Positions 28,619 through 37,045 of a stretch of 64,000 nucleotides of DNA are shown piece by piece. Every line of letters begins with the position of its first letter. Within the stretch, counting starts at the first letter, position 1. The notes under the pieces were generated by a model that worked only from the letters and a program-made list of their open reading frames with translations, made no database searches and was not told the DNA's origin. Source of the DNA: Arenibacter algicola (lineage in GTDB: Bacteria > Bacteroidota > Bacteroidia > Flavobacteriales > Flavobacteriaceae); the NCBI RefSeq assembly GCF_000733925.1, contig NZ_JPOO01000003.1, forward strand, positions 868,001-932,000. Direction: 5' to 3'. The position numbers and the translations under genes were made by a program.

Positions 28619-28783
28619 TACAAATACAATAAACAATGAACAATTAGCAATGAACAATTGTTAGTGATCAGTCATCAGTGAACAGTATTCAGTGAACAGT
28701 ATTCAGTGAACAGTGAACAGTAATCAGTGGGCAGTTTTCAGTAGTCAGTAATCAGGGATGTTCATTGGCTGCCCGTCACTTCG
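28619..28783. repeat. CAGT-word low-complexity block
   Basis: The intergenic stretch 28640-28756 is built from degenerate CAGTGAACAGT, CAGTATT and CAGTAATCAG words. It is followed by CGTCACTTCGAG, the left end of a repeat element that the IS110 copy interrupts. No gene is seen. Confidence 0.7.
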
Positions 28784-28785
28784 AG

Positions 28786-29013
28786 ACCCAAGAAATTTTA
28801 TTTTTCAAGCGGTAATAATGACGTAAATTGGATCATAATCTACCGAATTGCAAAATAATCGTAGTCGGAATAGTGTTATTTACCTGTGTTCGAGCATGAT
28901 TTTCAAAAATTTGGAAAGCGAATCTGGTACTCAATTTCTATAATTGATGTCCGTATGGTAGTCTTGCAAGCTTGTTTTTTTTGAAGGCAATTTGGTTTTA
29001 TAATCATATAGCT
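28786..29013 (+). ncRNA. Predicted bridge RNA region of IS110 copy A
   Basis: IS110 elements make a bridge RNA from the noncoding end next to the recombinase gene (established for IS621). In this 228-nt stretch, TTCGAGC at 28889-28895 equals the target left side plus AG core. ATGGTAG at 28955-28961 equals the element's right end plus core (30353-30359). The order, target guide then donor guide, is the same as in IS621. The exact RNA ends and right-hand guides were not identified. Confidence 0.55.
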
Positions 29014-30330
29014 ATGAAAAAGATCAGAACCCATGCCGCAGGTATCGACATTGGGGCAAAAAAAGTGTATGTGAGTATCGAGGACCTGCCTGTAAAAAGC
29101 TTCGATACCTTTACCCAGGACCTGGAGGCTCTGGGCGTTTATCTGGTGGCCCATGGCATAGAAACTGTGGCCATGGAGGCTACGGGCGTCTATTGGGTCA
29201 TTTTGTACGATATACTGGTGTCCCAAGGTCTGGATGTTTGGCTGGTCGATGGAGCGGGCACCAAACAGGTTCCCGGCAGAAAGACCGACGTAAAGGATTG
29301 CCAATGGATACAGCAATTACATAGTTATGGGCTGCTGAACAAATGTTTCGTGCCCGATATCCGGGTACAGGAACTGCGCGCCTATCAACGCCTTCGCGAG
29401 GACCACATCCGTAGTGGTGCGATGCACATCGGCCATATGCAAAAGGCATTGATACTGATGAATATCCGGCTGAAGGAAGTAATAAGCCAGATCCACGGGA
29501 CAAGTGGGATGCGGATTGTCCGCGCTATCCTATCAGGCGAAAGGAATGCCGAAAAACTGGCATTGCTATGTGATCAAAGGATACTTAAAACAAAAAAGGA
29601 ATGGGTGATAAGATCATTAAAGGGGCATTATTCGGAAGCCGCATTGTTCGAACTGGGCCAAGCCGTGGCCTGTTATGATTTCTATGGGGAACAAATTGCC
29701 ATGTGCGACATAAAGCTGGAAGAGGTGTTGAAGAAGATGGACCTGGACGGTACACCAAAGCCAAGGTCCAAGGGAACAAGAAAAGCAATCCGTCACAATA
29801 GACCGGATATAGAGAATATGGGAGGACACTTGTTGGGGATCTTTGAGGGAAAGGATGCTACCGTCCTGCCCGGAATTACGGATTATAACTGGATGCAACT
29901 GCTGTCGGAGGTGGGCACCGATCTTGGGAAATGGAAATCGGAAAAACATTTCACCTCTTGGTTGGGACTTGCCCCAAAACAACACAATTCGGGAAAAATG
30001 AAACGCAATTACAAACCCAAGGGAGCCCCAAGGGCAGGTCTGATCTTCAAACAGGCAGCAGTAGGCCTGCTCAACAGCAAGCACATTGCATTGGGCGCTT
30101 TCGGCAGAAAGATACGGGCCAAAAAGGGAGGATTGGTGGCCATAAAGGCAGTGGCCAGGAAATTGGCCGAACTGTACTGGAAATTGTTTGTAAAGGGACT
30201 GGAGTATGTGGAGAACGGTATCCAAAAATACCAAGAGAAAATGCTCTTGAACAAACAAAGGGCGGTAACAAGAATGGCACAAGAACTAGGGTTGGGGATA
30301 ACTCCATTGAAAATACAAAGTGCTGATTAA
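29014..30330 (+). CDS. IS110 family recombinase/transposase, copy A
   Basis: The 438-residue protein has the DEDD RuvC-like catalytic residues Asp12 (GIDIG), Glu55 (MEATGVYW), Asp92 and Asp95 (RKTDVKD). The C-terminal Tnp domain contains GLAPKQHNSGKMKRN, which carries the catalytic serine of this family. It differs from copy B at only three residues (V118I, T255A, A422V). The Met at 29014 is used because MKKIRTHAAGIDIG is the family N-terminus; the frame opens at 28972 without support. The gene is intact. Confidence 0.95.
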   Translation: MKKIRTHAAGIDIGAKKVYVSIEDLPVKSFDTFTQDLEALGVYLVAHGIETVAMEATGVYWVILYDILVSQGLDVWLVDGAGTKQVPGRKTDVKDCQWIQQLHSYGLLNKCFVPDIRVQELRAYQRLREDHIRSGAMHIGHMQKALILMNIRLKEVISQIHGTSGMRIVRAILSGERNAEKLALLCDQRILKTKKEWVIRSLKGHYSEAALFELGQAVACYDFYGEQIAMCDIKLEEVLKKMDLDGTPKPRSKGTRKAIRHNRPDIENMGGHLLGIFEGKDATVLPGITDYNWMQLLSEVGTDLGKWKSEKHFTSWLGLAPKQHNSGKMKRNYKPKGAPRAGLIFKQAAVGLLNSKHIALGAFGRKIRAKKGGLVAIKAVARKLAELYWKLFVKGLEYVENGIQKYQEKMLLNKQRAVTRMAQELGLGITPLKIQSAD

Positions 30331-30357
30331 CAGTTTTCTATGGTAGACGTCAATGGT

Positions 30358-30702
30358 AGCCTGTCTACCGGCAGGTAGGTGATTTTATGAAGCGCAGCGC
30401 AATAAAATTGTATCGAGAAGTAGACGAACAACACCAAAGCAGTTCTCGATACTAAATGCCTATCGGCATTTCACTCGAACTGACGACAGAATCAAGAACA
30501 TAGAAATTCAAAAGTTTTCGACTCTGGTCGGTCTCTTTATTCTTTACTCTCTTTTCTATAGACCCTGCCTTTTGCCTTTTGGCTATTCCGTCATTGCAAG
30601 TTTACTTCTTATAAAACCATTTCCCCCGAAACCAAAAAGTCACCAACAGACCTTTGCAATTCTTATTGGTGACTTTTAGCTTATAAGGCTTTGGGTACCC
30701 CC
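30358..30702. repeat. Remainder of the CGTCACTTCGAG palindromic element and AT-rich spacer
   Basis: At 30358-30483 lies the right part of the repeat interrupted by IS110: an AGCCTGTCTACCGGCAGGTA palindrome, then TCGAGAAGTAGACG, TTCTCGATAC, TGCCTATCGGCA and CACTCGAACTGACG. The last is the inverted match of the CGTCACTTCGAG at 28772. Bases 30490-30702 show no gene. Confidence 0.65.
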
Positions 30703-31596
30703 CTACTTAAATTCAGGCCAATATTCCTTAACTTTTTTTCTTAAAAAGGCTACACTACGTTCTAGCTGATCCATTCCGTCCACGCCATCTTCAATACTGA
30801 TCCAGCCATCAAAACCTACTCTTTTCAATTCCTTGAAAATAGCATCATAATCGTTTAGGCCCTTGCCAATTTCGCCGTGACTCAATCTTTTGGCATAGCC
30901 CATGGCACCACCTTCTTCCTTTCTTAAATCCTCTATCGTTCCTTCTTTTAGATAACGGTCACTGGCGTGCATGGTCACCACGCGATCGGACACCCGGTAC
31001 AAGAGTTCCAAGGGGTCCTCCCCTGCCAAAAAGGTATTGCTAGGGTCGTAATTGACCCCAAAATTAGGATGGTGGATACGGTCTACCAACTTGCAAAAAA
31101 TATCCATCTGCTGGGCAAATTCGGGATACTCCCAAAAATCGTCCTTATAGTGGTTCTCCAAAATTAAGGTCACCCCCAACTTTTCCGCATGCGGAAGGCA
31201 CTCTTTTATGCAGTCCGCAGCAAATCCAACACCTTCTTCTATGGTTAGTTCGGGACGACGTTGTCCGGACAGCACCCTGCAATATGAACCCCCCAAAGCA
31301 TGGGTCATTTCTATCCACCCTATTTGTTTTTTAATTTCCTTTTCCCGAAAAGCCGCATCCGGATGGGTAAAATCCGGGGAACAACAAAGCATGGGTATTG
31401 TTTTTCCATGGCGCTCTACCTGCTCCCTAAAAATAGGCCAGTTGGATTTATCGACCATCTCCAAAAATCCGGCGTACCATTCCAAGCCGTCTACCTCTAG
31501 TTCAACCGCCAGGTCGATCCATTCGGAAACTTTCATGGTTCCATCCTTACATAGTTCATGCATAAATGCTTTGGGAAATACTGCTAATTGTGGCAA
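30703..31596 (-). CDS. Sugar phosphate isomerase/epimerase family TIM-barrel protein
   Basis: The 297-residue xylose-isomerase-like (AP endonuclease 2 family) TIM barrel has the metal ligands in the usual order: ILENH near residue 147, NYDPSN near residue 188, MHASD near residue 214 and SIEDG near residue 264. It would isomerise or epimerise a keto-sugar. It is the last gene of a four-gene operon, 25 bp after the SDR gene. The substrate is unknown. The family annotation is firm. Confidence 0.88.
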   Translation of the reverse strand: MPQLAVFPKAFMHELCKDGTMKVSEWIDLAVELEVDGLEWYAGFLEMVDKSNWPIFREQVERHGKTIPMLCCSPDFTHPDAAFREKEIKKQIGWIEMTHALGGSYCRVLSGQRRPELTIEEGVGFAADCIKECLPHAEKLGVTLILENHYKDDFWEYPEFAQQMDIFCKLVDRIHHPNFGVNYDPSNTFLAGEDPLELLYRVSDRVVTMHASDRYLKEGTIEDLRKEEGGAMGYAKRLSHGEIGKGLNDYDAIFKELKRVGFDGWISIEDGVDGMDQLERSVAFLRKKVKEYWPEFK

Positions 31597-31621
31597 ATCT
31601 TAATTCTTTTATCGTTATTAA

Positions 31622-32422
31622 TTATTTCTTTTTATGGGAACCTTCCCAGTTTTTGGGGAGGTTACGCCCTATTATAGGAAACTGTTCCAGATCCATTACT
31701 TGTGAGCTTACAGGACCACATTCATCGGAAAGCCAATAGAGGCAGGCCGCTGCTATTTCCTCTGGGGTAAAAATGCGTTGGGCAGGAGCAAAAATGTCCG
31801 GTATGTCCTTATACCAATCGGCTTTCATTCCCTGTTCATTCTTGTTCAATATTTCCTTTTCCGTGAGTACCCAACCTGGATTGATCTGATTTACGCGTAC
31901 GCCGTAATCCCGAAACATACTGTCGCCCAGGTTCCTGGTCATGGTCATCAATGCTCCTTTGGACATGCTATAGGCCAATAGATCGGGTTCCCCGCCCCAA
32001 GCGTTAATAGAACCTATATTGAGTACACAACCTCGAACAGCTGATAAATGCGGTAAGGCCGCCTGAATGATCATTAAAGGAGCAACGGAATTCACGGCCA
32101 ACATACGCTTTATAAAAGCTACTTCGGTACTTGTAATATTGGAGGAAGCAATATAGGCGGCATTGTTAACTACACCATTCAATTTTCCAAATTTGGATAT
32201 GGCCTCTTCTACCAATAATTGCGGGGCACTATCTTCCGTGATATCCATAGTAAGATGACCAATACTATCCGCACCCAATTCCTCCACCAGTGCCAAGCCA
32301 CGCTCCTCTTCCAAGCCGTTGACCAATACTTTGGCACCTTCCTGCACGCAACGCTTGACTATGGCCTTGCCTATACCGGTATATCCACCTGTTATTAATA
32401 TGACCTTATCTTTTAATCGCAT
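31622..32422 (-). CDS. Short-chain dehydrogenase/reductase
   Basis: The 266-residue classical SDR has a TGGYTGIG cofactor loop (11-18) and NNAAY (86-90). The catalytic residues are Ser138, Tyr151 and Lys155 (YSMSK). Asn36 after the second strand, instead of Asp, suggests NADP may be used; this is a weak inference. It is third in the operon, with a 4-bp gap to the Zn-dehydrogenase. It probably acts on a sugar or polyol. Confidence 0.9.
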   Translation of the reverse strand: MRLKDKVILITGGYTGIGKAIVKRCVQEGAKVLVNGLEEERGLALVEELGADSIGHLTMDITEDSAPQLLVEEAISKFGKLNGVVNNAAYIASSNITSTEVAFIKRMLAVNSVAPLMIIQAALPHLSAVRGCVLNIGSINAWGGEPDLLAYSMSKGALMTMTRNLGDSMFRDYGVRVNQINPGWVLTEKEILNKNEQGMKADWYKDIPDIFAPAQRIFTPEEIAAACLYWLSDECGPVSSQVMDLEQFPIIGRNLPKNWEGSHKKK

Positions 32423-32426
32423 GGTC

Positions 32427-33452
32427 TTAACTTGGTTTTAAAACACTTTTCACCACCTTACCGGTATGCATTTGATCGAAAGCCTCATGCCAATCCTTCA
32501 ATTCCCATACCCCTCCAATAATAGGCTTTACATCCAAAGTGCCTGATGCCAAAAGGGAGAGTACTTTTTCCCAAATGGGCCAGTTATGACTAAAACTACC
32601 CTGTAGGGTAACATTTTTTTGTACCAATGGGTCCAAAGAGAAGTTTAATGGCTGTGGGCCCCACCCTACCTTTGTAATATGTCCGTTGGGACGCACCAAT
32701 TGTAAGGCAATTTTTAGTGTAGCACTTGCCCCTGCGGCATCTATAACACAATCTACCCCTAATCCGTCCTGTTTATTGGCCCATGCGCTGGCATCGCCCA
32801 CTATTCCTTCACATCCATATTGCTTGGCTATATTCAATCTTTCCCTATCGGCTTCCAAACCAACAACGGCCACCTCAGCGCCACATAAACGGGCAACGGC
32901 AGCACAAAGGATACCTATGGTCCCGGGTCCCAATACAATAACCCTGTCCCCTGGTTTTATTTTAGAATTCATAACCACGGCATTGTACGCCACAGAACAT
33001 GGCTCGGTTAAACAAGCCTGTTCGAAAGGCAAGTTTTCCGGTACCGCATGCAGACATCTGGCAGGTACTTTAACAAATCGGGTCATGGCTCCATTTACCC
33101 CGTACCCAAAACCTTTTCTAGTAGGATCCAGGTTGTAAAGGCCCTGTCTTGTAAGCGGACTGTTCAAATCTATTATTGCAGCAGTCTCGCTGACAACCCT
33201 ATCACCTTCCTTCCAACCACTTACCTTTTTCCCCAATGCCGCAATATGGCCACCAAACTCGTGCCCAAGGACCACTGGATAATTTACAGGCCAACTGTGG
33301 TCTGAAGTCCATTGATGAAGATCACTTCCGCACACCCCAACGTTGGCCACTTCCAACAACACATCATCTTCGCCTATTGTCGGCTTTTCTATTTTCCTAA
33401 TTTCAACACTTCCAGGCTCGGAAGAGAAATTTACTACTCCTATTGAACTCAT
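32427..33452 (-). CDS. Zinc-binding alcohol dehydrogenase family protein lacking the structural zinc site
   Basis: This is a 341-residue medium-chain dehydrogenase. The catalytic zinc ligands are Cys41 (CGSDLH), His64-Glu65 (GHE) and a Glu in LTEPCSVAYN. The NAD-binding loop is GPGTIGILCAA. The usual four-cysteine structural zinc loop is replaced by AIIDLNSPLTRQGLYNLDPT, which has no Cys. Compare the intact cysteine loop in the gene at 44589. Some sorbitol-type dehydrogenases also lack it. It is second in the operon, between the HPS-like aldolase and the SDR. The substrate is probably a polyol or sugar (inference). Confidence 0.88.
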   Translation of the reverse strand: MSSIGVVNFSSEPGSVEIRKIEKPTIGEDDVLLEVANVGVCGSDLHQWTSDHSWPVNYPVVLGHEFGGHIAALGKKVSGWKEGDRVVSETAAIIDLNSPLTRQGLYNLDPTRKGFGYGVNGAMTRFVKVPARCLHAVPENLPFEQACLTEPCSVAYNAVVMNSKIKPGDRVIVLGPGTIGILCAAVARLCGAEVAVVGLEADRERLNIAKQYGCEGIVGDASAWANKQDGLGVDCVIDAAGASATLKIALQLVRPNGHITKVGWGPQPLNFSLDPLVQKNVTLQGSFSHNWPIWEKVLSLLASGTLDVKPIIGGVWELKDWHEAFDQMHTGKVVKSVLKPS

Positions 33453-33483
33453 TCGTCTTATTATTTTATTTTGTAATTGTTGA

Positions 33484-34182
33484 TTAGCGTGTTACTTCCC
33501 CGTAGGCATGGATCTTTTCACAGATTAGTCGCAAAGAACTTTCCAAGTCACCATCGGCAGTCTTAAAGGAATCTGCATCTATGGTCAAGGGAGCTCCCAG
33601 TACTACCATTGGCGCCCCATATTCAGGACAGCGTATGGCCTGCTCCAAGGTAAGTCCGCCCACAGCCTGTACCGGAACTTTAACGGCATTGACCACCTCG
33701 CGCAATTGATCCATTGGGCTTGGCATTTTTAAGCCTTGGGCAGCAATTCCACGGCGTTCGTCATAACCGATATGGTGGATTATATAGTCACAGCCAAGGT
33801 CTTCCAACCATTTGGCCCCTTCCACCATATCCGGACAACCTAAATTATCGCCCATTACCTTTACCCCGTAATCTTTGCCCGCCTGTACTACCACTTTTAT
33901 AGTTTCCGCATGTGCCCTAGCCATTACCACTACATGGGTAGCACCAGCCTTGGCCATCATTTCGGCCTCCAAATACCCACCGTCCATCGTCTTAAGATCT
34001 GCTACTATAGGGATTTTGGGAAAGGCCTCCCTTAATTTTCGAACCCCGTGCAATCCTTCTGCTAGAATAAGGGGAGTGCCCGCTTCCAGCCAGTCCACCC
34101 CTGCACGTAATGCCATGGCGGCCGTTTCTAAAGCTTCATCTATATTGGTAAGGTCTAGGGAAATTTGTACAATTGGTTTCAT
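33484..34182 (-). CDS. 3-hexulose-6-phosphate synthase-like / OMP decarboxylase superfamily protein
   Basis: The 232-residue TIM barrel has the DxKTxD motif of the HUMPS superfamily (Asp62-Leu-Lys64-Thr-Met-Asp67). It also has LDLTNIDEAL at the start and a phosphate-binding-like QAVGGLTLEQA near residue 180. Relatives are hexulose-6-phosphate synthase and keto-gulonate-6-phosphate decarboxylase. It is first in an operon with a Zn-dehydrogenase, SDR and TIM-barrel isomerase. No 6-phospho-3-hexuloisomerase gene lies nearby, so a formaldehyde-fixing role is doubtful. An aldolase or decarboxylase step in sugar breakdown is more likely (inference). Confidence 0.82.
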   Translation of the reverse strand: MKPIVQISLDLTNIDEALETAAMALRAGVDWLEAGTPLILAEGLHGVRKLREAFPKIPIVADLKTMDGGYLEAEMMAKAGATHVVVMARAHAETIKVVVQAGKDYGVKVMGDNLGCPDMVEGAKWLEDLGCDYIIHHIGYDERRGIAAQGLKMPSPMDQLREVVNAVKVPVQAVGGLTLEQAIRCPEYGAPMVVLGAPLTIDADSFKTADGDLESSLRLICEKIHAYGEVTR

Positions 34183-34627
34183 AAATGGTCAATAAATATT
34201 TAAATTATAAGGTTGTAATCTTTGATTTAACCTAAGCCGCAATCAATCTAAAACATTCGTAAAATATTCATAAAAAGCATTGATTTTTTTGGGCTACAGC
34301 GTCAATCCAAAGATAAAGAATCGCAATACATAAAATTTATCAATTATAAATCCAATATTACCCTTTTATGATTTATACACCCCTGTATTGCCACAATCAA
34401 TAATAAATATAGCCTATGGTTGTCAATGCCATTATTGTCTTTTATATTCTTGGAAGAACTATTATTATTGCAAAAGATAAATTTTAAATAATACTAATTT
34501 AATACCGAATAAAGGCGAATAGGCCAATTTTGCTACCTTTTAATATCAAGAGCTCAATTGTCCCGTTGGAGGTTCAAGCCATTCAAAACATAACATCCAA
34601 AATCATATTTATCTTATTAACTACATA
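34183..34627. other. AT-rich divergent intergenic region
   Basis: A 445-bp AT-rich region separates the divergent HPS-like operon and the TonB receptor gene. No reading frame or repeat is seen. It probably holds promoters for both. Confidence 0.45.
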
Positions 34628-36685
34628 ATGACCTTAGCTTTAAATAGACCTTCAAAATTACTTTTTGCCATAATTTTCTATAGTATCACAGGATTCCTCG
34701 TTGGCCAGGAAAATTCCCAGTCCCCGAAAGACTCTTTGCCCTTAAACGCCTTGGAGGAAGTAGTGGTTACGGCAAACAGATACGGATCCATACAACATAA
34801 GACCCCGGAAGCCATTGAGGTGGTCAACAACAACTCTATACAAAGATTTCAATTGCGTACTGCTCCCGAAGCACTGCTATTGGCTCCAGGGGTGTTTGTT
34901 CAAAAAACCAACCATGGTGGAGGATCGCCCTTTATAAGGGGGTTAACAGGGAATCAAACCTTACTGCTTTATGACGGTATCCGCCTTAATAATGCCACGG
35001 TAAGATCGGGACCCAACCAGTATTTTAATACTATTGATGTGTTCAGCGTGGGCAAAATGGAAGTTTTACGTGGAAGCGGTTCTGTACAATATGGTTCCGA
35101 TGCCATAGGGGGAACCATCCAAGCCTTGAGCACAGAGGTGGAAACCACTGAAAAACCGGTTTGGGGTACGGATCTTTTTACCCGATTTGTGACACAGGAC
35201 ATGGAACAGACGGCCAATGCAGCCTTAAAATACGGTGATAAACGAGTGGCCTTTAGGGCCAATGCCACATGGCGAAATTTCGGAGACCTTGTAGGTGGTG
35301 ATACCACCGGACAACAGATTCCAACCGGCTACAGAGAATTGGATTTTGACCTCAAGGGAAAAATATTGCTGTCGGACCGTTCCCGCCTCACCACAGTGTA
35401 CCAACGTGTGCATCAAAAAGATGTTCCCGTCTACCACAAGGTAGCCTTGGAGGATTATGCATTAAATAAGATGGACCCGCAAAAAAGGGAACTAGCCTAT
35501 GCTAGACTCCAGCAGGACTTGGGGAACAACATCTTTAAAACTGCGGTGGTTACCGCTTCCTACCAACATCATGAGGAAGGTAGGATATTGCAAAAAAATG
35601 GCTCCACTTCACTGCGAACTGAAAATGATAAGGTGAGGACCTTTGGATTTTCTGCCGAAACATTTTCGAGCCATGGTAAAATATGGTCCGCAAATACCGG
35701 GGTCGAGATCTATAACGACAAGGTAAGAAGTAGTCGCACCGATAAGGATCTGACCACCAGCAACGAAACGGCCAATCGCGGCTTATATCCAGACGGGGCT
35801 ACCATGACCAGTATTGCCGCTTTCAGCATGCATACCCTGAGCATGGAGCAATGGGACATTACAGCAGGTTTACGGTTCAACACCTTTATCAACAAAGTAA
35901 CCGATTCGGTCTTGGGCGATACCAAACTTACGCCCTCGGCTTTAGTTGGAAACTTGGCCCTGCAGCGAAGATTGAATGAAACATCCAATGTCTTTGCCTC
36001 CATCAATACAGGCTTTAGGGCTCCGAATATCAATGATCTTGGATCCTTGGGCATAGTAGATTTTAGGTACGAAACACCCAATTTCAATCTAAAACCGGAA
36101 CATTCCCTACAATATCAACTGGGCTACAAATTTCGTAACCGTGCCGTGAAGGCCGAAGTATTTTTATATCGTAATGAATTGTACGATTTAATTGTGCGGA
36201 ACAGAATAGCTGGCGACAGTATTGAGGGCTATCCCGTTTATCAAAAGAAAAATGTGGAACGCAGCTTTATCCAAGGGGTGGAAATGGGATTGGATCTAAG
36301 CCTGAATCCAAATTGGAACCTATCAGGAAATATGACCTATACCTATGGCCAAAACAAAACCAGTGATGAACCGGCTCGCCGAATCCCACCCTTATTTGGT
36401 CGATTGGCCACCTCCTACACTATAAAGAACTGGAACCTCAATGCTGATTGGCTCTTGGCCGGCAAACAGGATCGTTTGGCGTCTGGGGATGTAGACGACA
36501 ATAGAATCCCTGATGGTGGTACGCCCGGTTGGAACGTACTTAATATACATGGCAGTTATTCCATTAATTACATTACCATAGCTGTTGGACTACAGAATAT
36601 CTTCAATGAGGATTATAGATACCATGGCTCTGGAGTCAATGGCTATGGGAGGTCTGGAGTGTTATCGGTTGCTGCGAGGTTGTAA
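34628..36685 (+). CDS. TonB-dependent receptor
   Basis: The 685-residue outer-membrane receptor has a signal peptide ending in GFLVGQ. A TonB box-like LEEVVVTANR follows at residues 41-50. The plug domain includes PFIRGLTGNQTLLLYDGIRLNN and VEVLRGSGSVQYGSDAIGG-like segments, and the 22-strand barrel ends in SGVLSVAARL. There is no SusD gene beside it, so it is a siderophore/vitamin/metal type rather than a SusC type (inference). The neighbour downstream on the opposite strand is a phosphoesterase lipoprotein. The ligand cannot be assigned. Confidence 0.92.
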   Translation: MTLALNRPSKLLFAIIFYSITGFLVGQENSQSPKDSLPLNALEEVVVTANRYGSIQHKTPEAIEVVNNNSIQRFQLRTAPEALLLAPGVFVQKTNHGGGSPFIRGLTGNQTLLLYDGIRLNNATVRSGPNQYFNTIDVFSVGKMEVLRGSGSVQYGSDAIGGTIQALSTEVETTEKPVWGTDLFTRFVTQDMEQTANAALKYGDKRVAFRANATWRNFGDLVGGDTTGQQIPTGYRELDFDLKGKILLSDRSRLTTVYQRVHQKDVPVYHKVALEDYALNKMDPQKRELAYARLQQDLGNNIFKTAVVTASYQHHEEGRILQKNGSTSLRTENDKVRTFGFSAETFSSHGKIWSANTGVEIYNDKVRSSRTDKDLTTSNETANRGLYPDGATMTSIAAFSMHTLSMEQWDITAGLRFNTFINKVTDSVLGDTKLTPSALVGNLALQRRLNETSNVFASINTGFRAPNINDLGSLGIVDFRYETPNFNLKPEHSLQYQLGYKFRNRAVKAEVFLYRNELYDLIVRNRIAGDSIEGYPVYQKKNVERSFIQGVEMGLDLSLNPNWNLSGNMTYTYGQNKTSDEPARRIPPLFGRLATSYTIKNWNLNADWLLAGKQDRLASGDVDDNRIPDGGTPGWNVLNIHGSYSINYITIAVGLQNIFNEDYRYHGSGVNGYGRSGVLSVAARL

Positions 36686-37045
36686 TGGTGATTTTTGAGG
36701 TTTAAACCAAGAACGGATTAAAAAAACTCCTTCCCCTTGGGCTTGTTCAGAGCGGAGTCGAAGTATAAGGGAAGGTGGATTCTCCGACGGTAGGAGGAGA
36801 AGACGGAAGGGATTGAAAACCTAAGATATGGGGTACTACAAAACATAGGCAGTGAATACAGAAACACACCCCTACCTCCCGCGGAAAACCCACCCCTAAC
36901 CCCTCCCAAGAGGGGAATTGTTAGGAACCAAAACTCATGGACAGGAGAAGGAGCTCATAGTTATTTCCCCTTTAAAGTGGTCAACCTATATCAGGGACGT
37001 AGACCACTGTCAACTGTCAACTGCCCACTGTTTATTGCTAATTGC
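36686..37045. repeat. Repeat-rich intergenic region with solo DUF559-type terminal repeat
   Basis: No gene is seen. At 36730-36815 is an imperfect CCTTCCCC...GGGAAGGTGG...GAAGACGGAAGG repeat that recurs at 47041-47090. At 36888-36915 lies a 28-bp ACCCACCCCT...AGAGGGG unit, identical to the downstream terminal repeat of the DUF559 gene unit. At 37006-37061 is an ACTGTCAACTGCCCACTG word block. Confidence 0.65.

Larger units (their letters stand above)
28784..30357 (+). mobile_element. IS110 family element, copy A
   Basis: About 1574 bp is nearly identical to 47358-48931. Comparison of the two copies fixes the ends: each is flanked by an AG dinucleotide (28784-28785 and 30358-30359). The target here is CTTCG-AG-CCTGTCT, inside a palindromic repeat whose halves lie at 28772 and 30360-30483. 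There are no terminal inverted repeats, as usual for IS110. The 228-nt 5' region before the recombinase gene is noncoding. Confidence 0.88.

Noticed and set aside
28903..29316. 137-residue minus-strand frame overlapping IS110 copy A (and the same at 47477-47890)
   Set aside because: It is a shadow of the recombinase gene and its noncoding leader; it recurs only because the IS is duplicated.
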